Origin: a virus
Length of the DNA stretch: 64,000 nt
Reading direction: 5' to 3' (one strand)
Virus record (IMG/VR): IMGVR_UViG_3300028859_000017
Coordinates: 1-64,000 of that record
The position numbers and the translations under genes were made by a program. Shown one piece after another: positions 1 to 9,026 of the stretch (within the stretch, counting starts at the first letter, position 1; each line of letters begins with the position of its first letter). A model generated the notes under the pieces. That model was not told where the DNA came from. It was given only the letters and a program-made list of their open reading frames with translations, and searched no databases.

Positions 1-463
1 CGTTTATTATATTAGTTGTATCTGATAAATCTCCTGGCAATGTTCCAAGGGGATAAGATAATGTTGAATTAAATCCTACAAGTCCCTGGCCTTGAGAAAT
101 AGTCGTAGAAGCAGCTAATCCAGCAGCACTAGAAATAAGGTCAGTATAACTAACAGAGTTTGAAACTATATCTCTTAACCCTTGAGCAACTGGTCTGACT
201 TCTATTATTGCTCCATTAGCCCATGCTAAAGCTGTAGTATTATCCTGTCCTCTGACTACTGTAAAAGTTAATCCACTAGTTGCTGTTACTTGAACTACTT
301 CCCAATTAGATATATTATCAGTTATAGTCATATAAAAATAATTTCCAGCAGTAGAAATTACTGGAAAATTAGTAGTAGAAGATACTGATAAACTTGTGGC
401 ACTATTTGTTATAGCACCATTTAAAGTTGTGCTAGCATTATTTGAAAAAAGTTGTTGAGCCAT
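1..463 (-). CDS. Virion surface/fibre-type protein, 3' part outside window
   Basis: An open frame starts at ATG 461-463 and stays open to position 1, so the C-terminus lies outside the window. The start is preceded by a TAAGGA ribosome binding site and follows the stop of the gene at 484 by about 20 bases. The first 115 or so residues are clearly paralogous to the 117-residue protein at 6277-6630. They share a MAQ-LF start, a FPVIST segment, an ATSG-FTVVR-QDNT segment and an R-AQ-LRDI segment. I see no enzymatic motif. Position in the fibre/adhesin cluster and composition (Ser, Thr, Asn, Gly and beta-branched residues) suggest a virion appendage protein. The function is inferred. Confidence 0.75.
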   Translation of the reverse strand, partial: MAQQLFSNNASTTLNGAITNSATSLSVSSTTNFPVISTAGNYFYMTITDNISNWEVVQVTATSGLTFTVVRGQDNTTALAWANGAIIEVRPVAQGLRDIVSNSVSYTDLISSAAGLAASTTISQGQGLVGFNSTLSYPLGTLPGDLSDTTNIIN

Positions 464-483
464 CTAATTTAATTTCCTTAGAC

Positions 484-2721
484 TTAATTAACACCAAAGA
501 ACATAGCACGTTGTTGTGGATTCATTACTGTCTTGCCTTGTGAAGATTCTGTAAAAATTAAAGTATTTTCTGAATATCCAGATTCTCCAATTCCACAAGT
601 AGCATTAGAAGTATAATAAAGAGTTTGGGAACTTTCTGCTGATACTCCATGCCCTCCTTGAACAGCATTGGAGATTATAAGATTTTCTACTACATCTCCA
701 ATATAATCTACCACATTTACTATACTTGAGGAAGATATTAATAAAGTATTATTAGAAGTTCCTGATGCCCCTTCATTACCTATTATACTACTAGTAATAT
801 TTAATAAATTATTACTTATAATTATATAATCTATTACATGAGCCTGTGAAGTTGAAGTAAATGAAAGGCTCTGATTACTATTTCCAGTTACTCCATGTGC
901 TCCAATAGCCATAGAAGAATAGTTTAAAATATTACTTGATGTTCCTATTGTATTTATTATATTACCAATAGAATTAGAAGTATATAATAAAGCATTACTA
1001 GAAGTAGCCTTTACTATAAAAGCAGCATAAGCAACTGACGAATAATTTAGAATATTATTAGAAGTTCCTATTTCTCCTTGTGCTCCAATAGCCATAGAAG
1101 AATAAATTAAAGTATTCTGAGAGATTCCTATTATATCTATTATATTACCAATAGAATTTGAAGAATATGATAAAGTATTAGAAGATATTCCTATAAAATC
1201 TATTACATTACCAATAGAAGCAGAAGAATAACTTAATATATTACTTGAAGTTCCTACTGTATTTATTATACTACCAACAGAACTGGAAGTATACAATAAA
1301 TTATTAGTTGATGTTCCTATAAAATCTACTACCTTAACAGAGGAACTTGAAGAATATGATAAAGTATTATTAGATATTCCGATAAAGTCTATTACTGTTC
1401 CAGAACTAGCTGAATTATATGATAGATTATTAGAAGAACTACCTACTATCCCCACTATACCATAAGAATTTGAAGTATAATTTAAAATATTCTGAGAAGT
1501 AGCATAATTAGCTCCAGAAATACCACTAGAGGAAGAAGTATATAATAAGGTATTTGTAGAACTTCCAGAGACAACCAATCCACCAATAGAACTAGAGGAA
1601 TATGATAAAGTATTATTAGAAATACCTACAAAATCTACTACCTTAGCAGAAGAACTAGAAAAATAAGTTAAAATATTATTAGAAGAACCTACTATATCTA
1701 ATACTGTACCACTAGAAGTGGAAGAATAAAGTAAAGTATTCTGAGAGGTTCCTAAGAAATCTACTACATTACTGGTAGAATTAGAAGAGTAAGCTAACGT
1801 ATTATTAGAAATACTAACAAAATTTATTATATTACCAATAGAATTAGAGGAATAACTTAAAGCATTATTAGAGTTTCCTATTATATCTATTATATTTCCA
1901 GAAGCTGTAGAAGTATATAATAAAGTATTACTAGAAGTTCCTGCAGTTATAACTTGTCCAGACGATACTGAGTAGTAAGATAGTAAGTTAGCTGAATTAC
2001 CTATAAAGTCTGTGCTATTACCTACAGAATTTGAAGTATATAATAAATTATTAGTTGATGTTCCTATAAAATCTACTACATTTCCTAAACCATTAGATGT
2101 ATAAGTTAAGGTATTAGTAGAGGTCCCAATAAAATCTGATACAAGTCCGGATGAAGCGGAGGAATATAATAAAGTATTAGAAGAACTACCTACTGTTATT
2201 ACTTCTCCAAGGCTAGAAGAAGAATATAATAAAGTATTATTTGCTGTTCCCGAAGTTACAAGAACTCCATTACTAGTCGAAGTATATAATAAAGTATTAG
2301 CAGAAGTTCCTATAAAGTCTATTATACTACCAGAACTACTAGAAGTATAAAGTAGAGTGTTATTAGAGGTTCCTACAGTATCTATCACATTTACGGAACT
2401 AGAAGAAGTGTATAGCAGAGTATTACTTGAAGTCCCAGTAAAATCTATTACATTTCCAGAACTATTAGAAGTATATAATAAAGTATTATTTGAATTACTG
2501 ATAAAGTCTATTATACTACCAGAACTACTAGATGTATAAGTTAAGGTATTGGTAGAAGTTTCAGAGACAATAGAGGAAGCATTAGAAATACCTCCATTAA
2601 GAGTAAAAGAATTTAAAGGACTTGTATTAATAGCTACGGAATTTGAAGGTGCTTCTGATGTTGAAGCAGTATTGAAAGCTGAAGAATTGAACGCAGAACT
2701 ATTAAAGGAACCAGAAGCCAT
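484..2721 (-). CDS. Repetitive fibre/adhesin-like protein of about 33 tandem 20-21-residue repeats
   Basis: The 745-residue protein consists almost entirely of tandem repeats. The pattern is G-T-S-x-N-T-L-x-Y-S/T-S-x-S-x-G-x-x-x-D-F-I, with period 20 or 21. I count about 33 copies between residues 55 and 725. The first 45 residues carry a different short repeat around S-AFN, and the last 15 are unique. Alternating polar turns and short beta-prone runs suggest a beta-solenoid or beta-helix rod. I see no catalytic motif. At DNA level the repeats have period 60-63 with many silent differences, so the array is old and probably selected rather than freshly expanded. The ATG follows a strong AGGAAAGG site. 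The location next to other surface proteins suggests a tail fibre or capsid decoration; this is inference. Confidence 0.85.
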   Translation of the reverse strand: MASGSFNSSAFNSSAFNTASTSEAPSNSVAINTSPLNSFTLNGGISNASSIVSETSTNTLTYTSSSSGSIIDFISNSNNTLLYTSNSSGNVIDFTGTSSNTLLYTSSSSVNVIDTVGTSNNTLLYTSSSSGSIIDFIGTSANTLLYTSTSNGVLVTSGTANNTLLYSSSSLGEVITVGSSSNTLLYSSASSGLVSDFIGTSTNTLTYTSNGLGNVVDFIGTSTNNLLYTSNSVGNSTDFIGNSANLLSYYSVSSGQVITAGTSSNTLLYTSTASGNIIDIIGNSNNALSYSSNSIGNIINFVSISNNTLAYSSNSTSNVVDFLGTSQNTLLYSSTSSGTVLDIVGSSNNILTYFSSSSAKVVDFVGISNNTLSYSSSSIGGLVVSGSSTNTLLYTSSSSGISGANYATSQNILNYTSNSYGIVGIVGSSSNNLSYNSASSGTVIDFIGISNNTLSYSSSSSVKVVDFIGTSTNNLLYTSSSVGSIINTVGTSSNILSYSSASIGNVIDFIGISSNTLSYSSNSIGNIIDIIGISQNTLIYSSMAIGAQGEIGTSNNILNYSSVAYAAFIVKATSSNALLYTSNSIGNIINTIGTSSNILNYSSMAIGAHGVTGNSNQSLSFTSTSQAHVIDYIIISNNLLNITSSIIGNEGASGTSNNTLLISSSSIVNVVDYIGDVVENLIISNAVQGGHGVSAESSQTLYYTSNATCGIGESGYSENTLIFTESSQGKTVMNPQQRAMFFGVN

Positions 2722-2771
2722 TACAAACCTTTCCTAGTAGTCTACATTCAATTCTATACCATCCCTAAATC

Positions 2772-5651
2772 CTAATAAAATAATAATTGTCTGAAATTTT
2801 CCAAGTTAGTTTCACGATTAATCCAAAGATATCTCAAACCATCCATAGTTGAGAAAATTTCCATTCTATTTCCAAGCAAAGCAGCAGGAGCAGCATAAGG
2901 ATACATACCAGCACCATGTATTGTATTTGTATTTAAATCAATATAATACATTCTTTGAGTGGCTTCTTTTGTAAAATAGATTCTGTTCTGACCATCATAA
3001 GCATACATACTACCAGTAGATAAAGTTTCTGTTTGTGGTGTAGTGGGCATAGCATAAAAAGTATCAGTAGTAATATCTAATTTATCAAAACCAACAGCAC
3101 CACCACCTCTAGCTATAACCCAATATTTTCCTGAGTTTGGAGAAGAACCTGGATAACCAGTTGGAGTGCTTAAACCAAAAATTCCCTGTAAATCTATACC
3201 AGTGCCTCTTGCTGTCTGTTGAAAAATAATATAAGAAGAAGCAGCAGTTGTAGCAGAGGTTCCTAAGGTTCCTACAGTTAAAGCATTGGCCGTATTAGAA
3301 GTTATAGATACTTCTGAAGTAGTTCCTTGTCCTGGGCCGGCTATTATTTTTACTTTTCTACCAGCTAAACCGTTCACAACCCAAGCATAACTTATAGTAG
3401 CTGCTGAAATAACTGCTGTTGAAGCCATGGATAATTGATAAGTTCCAGTGCTTCCTAAAACTCCTCCAGTAGCTGTAGAAGTAAGTTGATTTATAATAAC
3501 TGCCCCAGCTGGAATAGAGGTTCCTGTGATAGATGTGATGCCACCAGAAGATAAATAGCCTGCTGGAGCTGTAGATACTGTTAAGGTAGTACTTCCTGAA
3601 GACATTGAACCTGTAAAAGTTCCTGACTTGTTTGTATCAGTAATTAAAACTGTTGATTGTGTTCCTGTAGCTAATCCATTATCTAACATTCCTGGAGATA
3701 GTCTAGGAGTAATTATATATCTTGATACACCTGTTATGGGAGTTGTTCCAGTAGTTACAAAGGTTAAAGTGGTAGCTGTGTTAGAGGCTATCTGAAAAGC
3801 CTGACCAGTAGCTAACCCTGTAGCGGCTGTTACGGCACTTACAGTAGAATAACAAATATACCCAGCCCATTGGTTTACTATCCAAGCTTTAGTTTCATCA
3901 CACAAAGTACTAGTAGATTGAGAACCAGCTAAAGTGTCAGCAGCAGGAGTTCCAGCCATAGTATAAGTAAATGAAGTAGTAGATGGCACAGTTAAAATAG
4001 TAGCTGTGGTGTTATAGTTGGAATCTGTCATTCCCTTAACTGTTACTGACATTCCAACTTTAAGACAATGAGGAAATGAAGTAGTTATTGTAGCTGTTGT
4101 AGTAGCATGAGTGGCTGACGCAATTCCAATTGGTCTTAAAGAACTATATAGAACCACAGCATTACAGGCTATTCCAGAATCCTGCCATCTTCCAAAGGTA
4201 GGTAAATCATCAGAGTAATTATAAATCATAGCACCAGCAGTTCCGCCAGCCATACAATAAGTTTTCTCACTATCTGGTATAATAGTATATACAGAGGTAG
4301 TGTCAGTGGCTACAGAAAAGGATTTAACTAAGGTTAAAGTGGTAGCTGTGTTAGAGGCTATCTGTGTGAATTGTCCCTTACCAGTACCAAATAAAATCTT
4401 TACCATAAAGTTAGCAAATCTATTTACTGGCCATGCTTTGGAAGAATCTATAATACTTGAAGCCGATCCAGTAGTAACTGTCCCACAATCATACCCCTCA
4501 ATTACATAATTTGTAGTTGTGTCTGGAGCAGTAGTTACAGCAGCAAAAGTTAAAGTAGTGGTAGTGTTAGAGGCTATTTTTGCTATCTGACCCTCACCAG
4601 TTCCACTAAAAAAATAAACCTGATTTCCAACAAATTGATTAATGGCCCAAGTATGAGTAGAATCTATTAAAGTAGTAGTAGTTCCCACTGCGCTACTAGT
4701 TCCTCTTGCCCATACGGTTGCTGCTGAACCAGAGTGGTCCAATGAGCCATCACTAGCTACTCCTGGTAAATTAAGCGTTACAGCAGTTTTTATATACCAA
4801 GTATCAGATACTATATTGTAATATTGAGCTGTGTAGAATGGTTGAGCTGCAGCACTGGAAGCTAAGGATATAACTCCAGATTCTACACGATATTGTGAAG
4901 TAATATCAGGAGTAGTTAACCAATTGCTATCTACAGTAACGACAGATGCTTCAATAGTGTAAATAGACTGTGAACCAGCTGTAGCTACAATAGCTGGAGA
5001 AGTTATATTTGGATTACACCATACATTTTGAGCAGAGAGTGTAGAGTCACCCAAAGTTAATACAGTAGCAGAGTTATAAAGAATTAGTCTAACTTGACCT
5101 ATACCAGTTCCATAACTAATTCTTACCTGGTATCCTGCCCATTGATTTACAGTCCAAGCTTTTGTAGAATCTGTTATAGTTAAGGAGCCTAATACGTTAT
5201 TTACTCCAGTAACTACGCCAGTATCGAAAGTCATAGGTTCTGCTACATCTGTTATGAGCTTTCTCTGTCCCATTCCAGTTCCGCCTATTATTTTAATATC
5301 ATATCCCAATAAAGCTTTTGAAGAATATGCTGGAATAGTTATTGTATTGGATGTAGCAGCTAATACTAAACCCTCTATGGCTTGAGTTTGGTCAAATTCT
5401 ATATCTGCCCAAGTAGCTGGAGCAATTGGAGGAGTTTGTAATTGCTCATATGTATCAGACCATGTATCATACCTCCAAAAGTTAGCAGCTGTTATCAAAA
5501 AATAAAGATATCTACCATGAGTTTGATTATACAAAGAGTTATTAGCACAACAAGTAGCTGAAGGAACTGCTGAGGCAATAGGTGAAAATCGCAACCATTC
5601 CCAAATAGGAATGTCCACCTGTTTACGTAGAGTATTTACTAAACTAGTCAT
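2772..5651 (-). CDS. Large virion protein with repeated beta modules and kelch-like ends
   Basis: The 959-residue protein contains five or six divergent copies of a 60-120-residue module. The recurring features are D-x-T-K-A-W-x-V-N-Q-x-A-G, a glycine-rich GTG-GQ turn and IASNTATTLTL. The N-terminal 60 residues (YLFLITAANFWRYD) and the last 110 (YDGQNRIYFTKE, MYYIDLNTNTI) look like kelch/beta-propeller blades reading out coordinate-like strands, so the repeats may be inserted in a propeller. There is no enzymatic motif. The ATG is preceded by TTAAGGAT. Neighbours are fibre-like proteins on both sides. The most likely role is a tail fibre, baseplate appendage or receptor-binding protein; the exact role is unknown. 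Confidence 0.75.
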   Translation of the reverse strand: MTSLVNTLRKQVDIPIWEWLRFSPIASAVPSATCCANNSLYNQTHGRYLYFLITAANFWRYDTWSDTYEQLQTPPIAPATWADIEFDQTQAIEGLVLAATSNTITIPAYSSKALLGYDIKIIGGTGMGQRKLITDVAEPMTFDTGVVTGVNNVLGSLTITDSTKAWTVNQWAGYQVRISYGTGIGQVRLILYNSATVLTLGDSTLSAQNVWCNPNITSPAIVATAGSQSIYTIEASVVTVDSNWLTTPDITSQYRVESGVISLASSAAAQPFYTAQYYNIVSDTWYIKTAVTLNLPGVASDGSLDHSGSAATVWARGTSSAVGTTTTLIDSTHTWAINQFVGNQVYFFSGTGEGQIAKIASNTTTTLTFAAVTTAPDTTTNYVIEGYDCGTVTTGSASSIIDSSKAWPVNRFANFMVKILFGTGKGQFTQIASNTATTLTLVKSFSVATDTTSVYTIIPDSEKTYCMAGGTAGAMIYNYSDDLPTFGRWQDSGIACNAVVLYSSLRPIGIASATHATTTATITTSFPHCLKVGMSVTVKGMTDSNYNTTATILTVPSTTSFTYTMAGTPAADTLAGSQSTSTLCDETKAWIVNQWAGYICYSTVSAVTAATGLATGQAFQIASNTATTLTFVTTGTTPITGVSRYIITPRLSPGMLDNGLATGTQSTVLITDTNKSGTFTGSMSSGSTTLTVSTAPAGYLSSGGITSITGTSIPAGAVIINQLTSTATGGVLGSTGTYQLSMASTAVISAATISYAWVVNGLAGRKVKIIAGPGQGTTSEVSITSNTANALTVGTLGTSATTAASSYIIFQQTARGTGIDLQGIFGLSTPTGYPGSSPNSGKYWVIARGGGAVGFDKLDITTDTFYAMPTTPQTETLSTGSMYAYDGQNRIYFTKEATQRMYYIDLNTNTIHGAGMYPYAAPAALLGNRMEIFSTMDGLRYLWINRETNLENFRQLLFY

Positions 5652-5660
5652 TTTTTATCC

Positions 5661-6266
5661 TTAATTTCCAAAAATTAATTGAGAACGTATTCCAGTATTA
5701 TAAGCAGTTCTTGCCATATCTATCATCTGCCACTCAGGGTTTCCTCCTCCAATAGTGGCTACGTTACCTACTGGAACAGCATTTGTAATTGTTGTAATAG
5801 TACCTCCAGTAATTGTGGATACAGTACCTACAGTAGTAATAGTTTGACCAGCAGTAATTGAATCTACTGTAACTCTCTGTCTTTGAGCATTATCTTGAGT
5901 AGATAATGGTTCTAGAAGGTCACACATTTTTTGAAGCAATAAATGTAAATCAGCATCTATGGCGCTTGCTGTATCTAAATGTGTAGTAGTTGGAACATCT
6001 ACATAAATTTGTAATGTGTCTGTAGATGATAAAGCTGAACAATTATAGGCCAATGTTAGAACGTTATTAGAAATATTTCCCTGTAAAGCTACATTAGCAA
6101 AATTATATAAAATAATTCCAGCAGTTGTATCAGTAATTAAAAGAAGTTGTTCATCTGCTAAATTAATAGACAGATTTAAAAAAGTTATTTGATTTGTACT
6201 TGGATTAAATAAATAGTTTCCAAAAGTCATTCCATTTTGAACATCATGGCCTATTAGTATTTTCAT
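5661..6266 (-). CDS. Virion structural protein, unidentified (201 aa)
   Basis: The N-terminus (MKILIGHDVQNG) leads into beta-rich sequence with LLLITDTTAGIILYNF. A helical stretch follows at about residues 115-135 (LLLQKMCDLLEPL), and then a Thr/Val/Ile-rich tail of short GTVSTITGG-type repeats. This combination is common in small phage virion proteins adjacent to fibres. The start ATG has an upstream TTAAGGAT site, and the gene lies 10 bases from both neighbours in one transcription unit. No specific family is recognised. A fibre-associated or baseplate-decorating role is inferred from context only. Confidence 0.7.
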   Translation of the reverse strand: MKILIGHDVQNGMTFGNYLFNPSTNQITFLNLSINLADEQLLLITDTTAGIILYNFANVALQGNISNNVLTLAYNCSALSSTDTLQIYVDVPTTTHLDTASAIDADLHLLLQKMCDLLEPLSTQDNAQRQRVTVDSITAGQTITTVGTVSTITGGTITTITNAVPVGNVATIGGGNPEWQMIDMARTAYNTGIRSQLIFGN

Positions 6267-6276
6267 TAATAAATCC

Positions 6277-6630
6277 TTAACTTAGTGCTATAGACATTGC
6301 TACACTGTATTGATTAGCTAATATTGTTATATCTCTTAATGCTTGTGCTGTCATACGAACTTCAAATACTGAAGTGGTAGAACCCCATGCTTGAGCAACC
6401 GTGTTATCTTGGGCTCTAACTACAGTAAAAGATGTTCCAGAAGTGGCTGTAACTTTAACTATTTCCCAAATACTTCCTGGGGAACCATTAGCCAAAGTTG
6501 CGTAAAAATAATCACCCACAGTAGATATTACCGGAAAGCTTGAACTACTTGTTATATTTATTGCAGTGTCTCCTATAGCTACGTTAGATGCCAAAGTAGT
6601 AAAAGCATTATCAGTAAAAAGTTGAGCCAC
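6277..6630 (-). CDS. Small virion protein paralogous to the protein at 1-463
   Basis: The 117-residue protein matches the first part of the incomplete protein at window positions 1-463. Shared elements are MAQ-LF at the start, SSFPVIST, ATSGTSFTVVRAQDNT and ALRDI. It therefore appears to be a short version of the same virion module without the C-terminal extension. The best start is GTG at 6628-6630, because no in-frame ATG lies before the conserved N-terminus and an AGGGAT site sits seven bases upstream. A terminator-like hairpin lies just upstream, separating this gene from the one at 6763. The function is probably structural, at a fibre or baseplate. Confidence 0.75.
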   Translation of the reverse strand: MAQLFTDNAFTTLASNVAIGDTAINITSSSSFPVISTVGDYFYATLANGSPGSIWEIVKVTATSGTSFTVVRAQDNTVAQAWGSTTSVFEVRMTAQALRDITILANQYSVAMSIALS

Positions 6631-6674
6631 ATTAAATCCCTAATATACATTTAATTCTAAATAACCAATAACAT

Positions 6675-6723
6675 AAAAATTCCCCCCATATTCAATTAAG
6701 ACATTTAATTGTGATATGGAGGG
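6675..6723 (-). terminator. Rho-independent terminator, minus strand
   Basis: On the minus strand the arm CCCTCCATAT pairs with ATATGGGGGG (one G-T pair). An inner helix CAATTAA/TTAATTG continues the stem, and AATTTTT follows directly. The hairpin lies in the 132-base gap after the gene at 6763 and before the gene at 6277, so it would end or attenuate transcripts from the upstream structural block. Confidence 0.8.
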
Positions 6724-6762
6724 AATATTCTAGTTAACAATAGCCCTTAATTAACTCTTACG

Positions 6763-7152
6763 CTACATACTGACCGTAAAGGACGAGATTAAAATTGGTC
6801 CGGAAGAAACTAGGGCTGTAGTGTTAAGTACCATATCAGTTCCTGAAGTTCCTACTGAGCCCTGGCAAATAACTACGGAACCACTAGTGAGTATTCTATA
6901 AAATTGAGCCGTTCCGGTTGCGGTAGCATTTTCTTGTGTGATGGCATTAGCTGTTAAAACTCCTCCTGAAGCAGCTGGAGCAAAAGTAGAAGAACATGGA
7001 AGGGTACCTAATACTGTATTTCCACTTAAAGAAGCATCAGCATTTGTAGGTGCTGTGCCAGAATAGATGATTACATTGGCACCAGAACCAATAGCAGTAG
7101 TAATCTGGTTAAGAAGTGTGTTTTTAGTCGCGGTGGTAATTGTAAAAGTCAT
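6763..7152 (-). CDS. Small virion protein (129 aa)
   Basis: The protein has a short helical N-terminus (TATKNTLLNQITTAIG). A beta-rich body follows with VIIYSGTAPTNAD, a repeatedly glycine/threonine-rich middle and GSVVICQGSVG. I know this pattern (an N-terminal helix, then an I-Y-x-G-x-x-P-x-x-A-D strand) from small uncharacterised structural proteins in many tailed phages. No enzyme motif is present. The ATG is preceded by AAGGAT, and an AATTAA box lies just before it, as at many junctions here. It is the last gene before the terminator at 6675-6723. The structural role is inferred. Confidence 0.75.
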   Translation of the reverse strand: MTFTITTATKNTLLNQITTAIGSGANVIIYSGTAPTNADASLSGNTVLGTLPCSSTFAPAASGGVLTANAITQENATATGTAQFYRILTSGSVVICQGSVGTSGTDMVLNTTALVSSGPILISSFTVSM

Positions 7153-7191
7153 AGTTTATAATCCTTAAAATTAATTCAGTTCTATACTTAA

Positions 7192-7587
7192 TTAATATCC
7201 TCGTGCGTAACCAATAAAATCATATGTGTTTGCTATACTGTCATAAATAAAAATAAATCTATCTAATAAACCAATAGTAGTTGATAAGGTAGGAAATGAA
7301 AAAATATCAGTTCCTAACCTAACTGAGGAATCAAATGATACATTATGAACTATACTATCTGCTTGATATAATGCTAAAGTAATTTGCTGGCCTTCTTTAT
7401 TAGCATTAGAAAAAATTATAACAGTATCTGACATTAAATTTAGTCTAATATAATCAGATATTGAACAATCTACTATAAAGGTAGTAGTAGTTACAGTAAG
7501 TATATTTGAGTCTCTTAATGTACGAATACTTACATCTGTAATTTCGGGTATATTTTCTATGGAGGGTTTAAGTAAAGTAGTTGGCAT
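7192..7587 (-). CDS. Unidentified structural protein (131 aa)
   Basis: The protein is short and beta-rich, with several Ile/Thr strands (ILTVTTTTFIVDCSISDYI) and a C-terminus ending YDFIGYARGY. The frame ends two bases before the gp15-like gene start region. It is in the same direction and spacing as its virion-gene neighbours. I do not recognise a family. Strands alternating with polar turns resemble a small jelly-roll or decoration domain, but that is only a composition argument. Confidence 0.65.
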   Translation of the reverse strand: MPTTLLKPSIENIPEITDVSIRTLRDSNILTVTTTTFIVDCSISDYIRLNLMSDTVIIFSNANKEGQQITLALYQADSIVHNVSFDSSVRLGTDIFSFPTLSTTIGLLDRFIFIYDSIANTYDFIGYARGY

Positions 7588-7589
7588 AA

Positions 7590-9011
7590 TTAGAATAGCT
7601 TCATAGGAGACATGGGATTAAAAATTAAAGAAGTAGTACCTGCCAACACTCTACCAATTATAATAGAGTACTTATCACCAGCTTCTGGACTTGGAACTGT
7701 AGTAGTTATACCGCCAGTTTGAGAGAGATATACATAAGCATCAGTGATCCAGGGGATTGTAGTAACTGTATAGGATATATTAAGATTTCTTCCAGCAGTT
7801 ACATTGGCTCCTGCTACACCCTCCTCTAAGGTTACTCCTACTATACTTGGTAAGATTGAGCTTAAAGAAGTAACTTGATAAGCTTGGTTATTAATTATAG
7901 TAAACACAGAACCTGAAGGCATAGTCTGTGCTAACTTTATAGTAAATGAATTAGTAGTAGCTATTTCCGCCAAATTAGTTAAGGCTACATCTAAAGTATC
8001 TCCAGGGGCTGCTACTCCTGCTATACTATCTGTAGTAATTTGATCAGTAGTATAATCACCAGTAACTGAAGTAACAGCACCAGTTCTACCAAATACACTT
8101 GATACTCCTGAAGTTAACGATGTGCCTAGCAAAGATAGTGCTCCTGTAATTTCTGATTCTGATTCTGTTACTAATGTATTAGAGGAAGTTAAAGATTTAA
8201 TGGTTTGAATTGCTGGTAAACTAGCTTTATTTACAGCAAGAGAAAATGTAGTGTTAAAAACATAAGGCACATTTTTAGGTGGCTGAGTTAGAAATCCCTC
8301 TACTGTTATATTTAAAGTCCCTCTAACTACACGTCTATCTGTTCCTGGTACAAAATTTGATTGGTCATTAAAACTACTCAAAGTCATTCTGGCATAAGGA
8401 ATATAGAATGTTTTTTGAGTCTCATCTTCAAAAGAATATATATCAGTAAGGTAAGAATATGGATTAAAGTCTAATTGAAAGGCAGTTAAAATCTGATAAA
8501 AAGACTCTCTAGTTTCAGTCCATACATCTACTTGAAACATATAATTAGTAGCTCTAGGAGCAGTAGTAATCCAACATTTAGATGGATCATTTTTATCTGG
8601 CTTATAAAAATAACTAACTGATGGATCGATAGACCTCTTATCATCTCTCTCCATTCCAGTCATATAATAAGAGATTACTGGAAGAATTATCCTATCTTTT
8701 ATAGAAGCTTCTTTTTCCGCTCCAGTAATTCCTTTATCAGTGGAAAATGCCAAATTAGGGGCAGCATATCTTATAGGAAAATCTATATAGGCATTTTGCT
8801 TTAAATCAAAAATTTTATTTTTTGTTTCTAAATAAGTCCCAAACTTTGACACATAATGACGAATATCGCCAGCATAAGAGCTCTCAACAGAATTCTGATA
8901 AGAATACAGCATACTCTCTCTATCAGGAGTTACCCTAGTATTCTGATTTGTAGTAGGAGGAAGTTTATTTCCTATCCTATCTTTTATTGGAACTATTTGC
9001 CTATAATACAT
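7590..9011 (-). CDS. 15: T4 gp15-like tail sheath stabiliser/terminator with C-terminal extension
   Basis: The N-terminal 240 or so residues follow the order of features in T4 gp15. A helix with YVSKFGTYLETKNKI comes first, then the strand IDFPIRYAAPN, then KDRIILPVISYYMTGMERD. After these come a platform strand ending NYMFQVDVWTETRESFYQIL, FQLDFNPY, and a final membrane-less beta segment. T4 gp15 forms the ring that ends the contracted-sheath side of the tail and joins it to the head neck. T4 gp15 is about 270 residues. This protein is 473 and adds a Ser/Thr/Val-rich beta domain from about residue 265 to the end. Position at the distal end of a tail operon fits. Homology rests on motif order read by eye. 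Confidence 0.6.
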   Translation of the reverse strand: MYYRQIVPIKDRIGNKLPPTTNQNTRVTPDRESMLYSYQNSVESSYAGDIRHYVSKFGTYLETKNKIFDLKQNAYIDFPIRYAAPNLAFSTDKGITGAEKEASIKDRIILPVISYYMTGMERDDKRSIDPSVSYFYKPDKNDPSKCWITTAPRATNYMFQVDVWTETRESFYQILTAFQLDFNPYSYLTDIYSFEDETQKTFYIPYARMTLSSFNDQSNFVPGTDRRVVRGTLNITVEGFLTQPPKNVPYVFNTTFSLAVNKASLPAIQTIKSLTSSNTLVTESESEITGALSLLGTSLTSGVSSVFGRTGAVTSVTGDYTTDQITTDSIAGVAAPGDTLDVALTNLAEIATTNSFTIKLAQTMPSGSVFTIINNQAYQVTSLSSILPSIVGVTLEEGVAGANVTAGRNLNISYTVTTIPWITDAYVYLSQTGGITTTVPSPEAGDKYSIIIGRVLAGTTSLIFNPMSPMKLF

Positions 9012-9026
9012 TAAGAATTACCTAAC

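Noticed and set aside
2357-2737. Plus-strand frames in the repeat protein region
   Set aside because: They mirror the repeats of the real minus-strand gene; the Leu/Val/Glu pattern comes from the repeat unit.
6763-7152. Idea that this protein is a capsid decoration protein
   Set aside because: The sequence pattern is common in small tail proteins too; no evidence separates the two roles.
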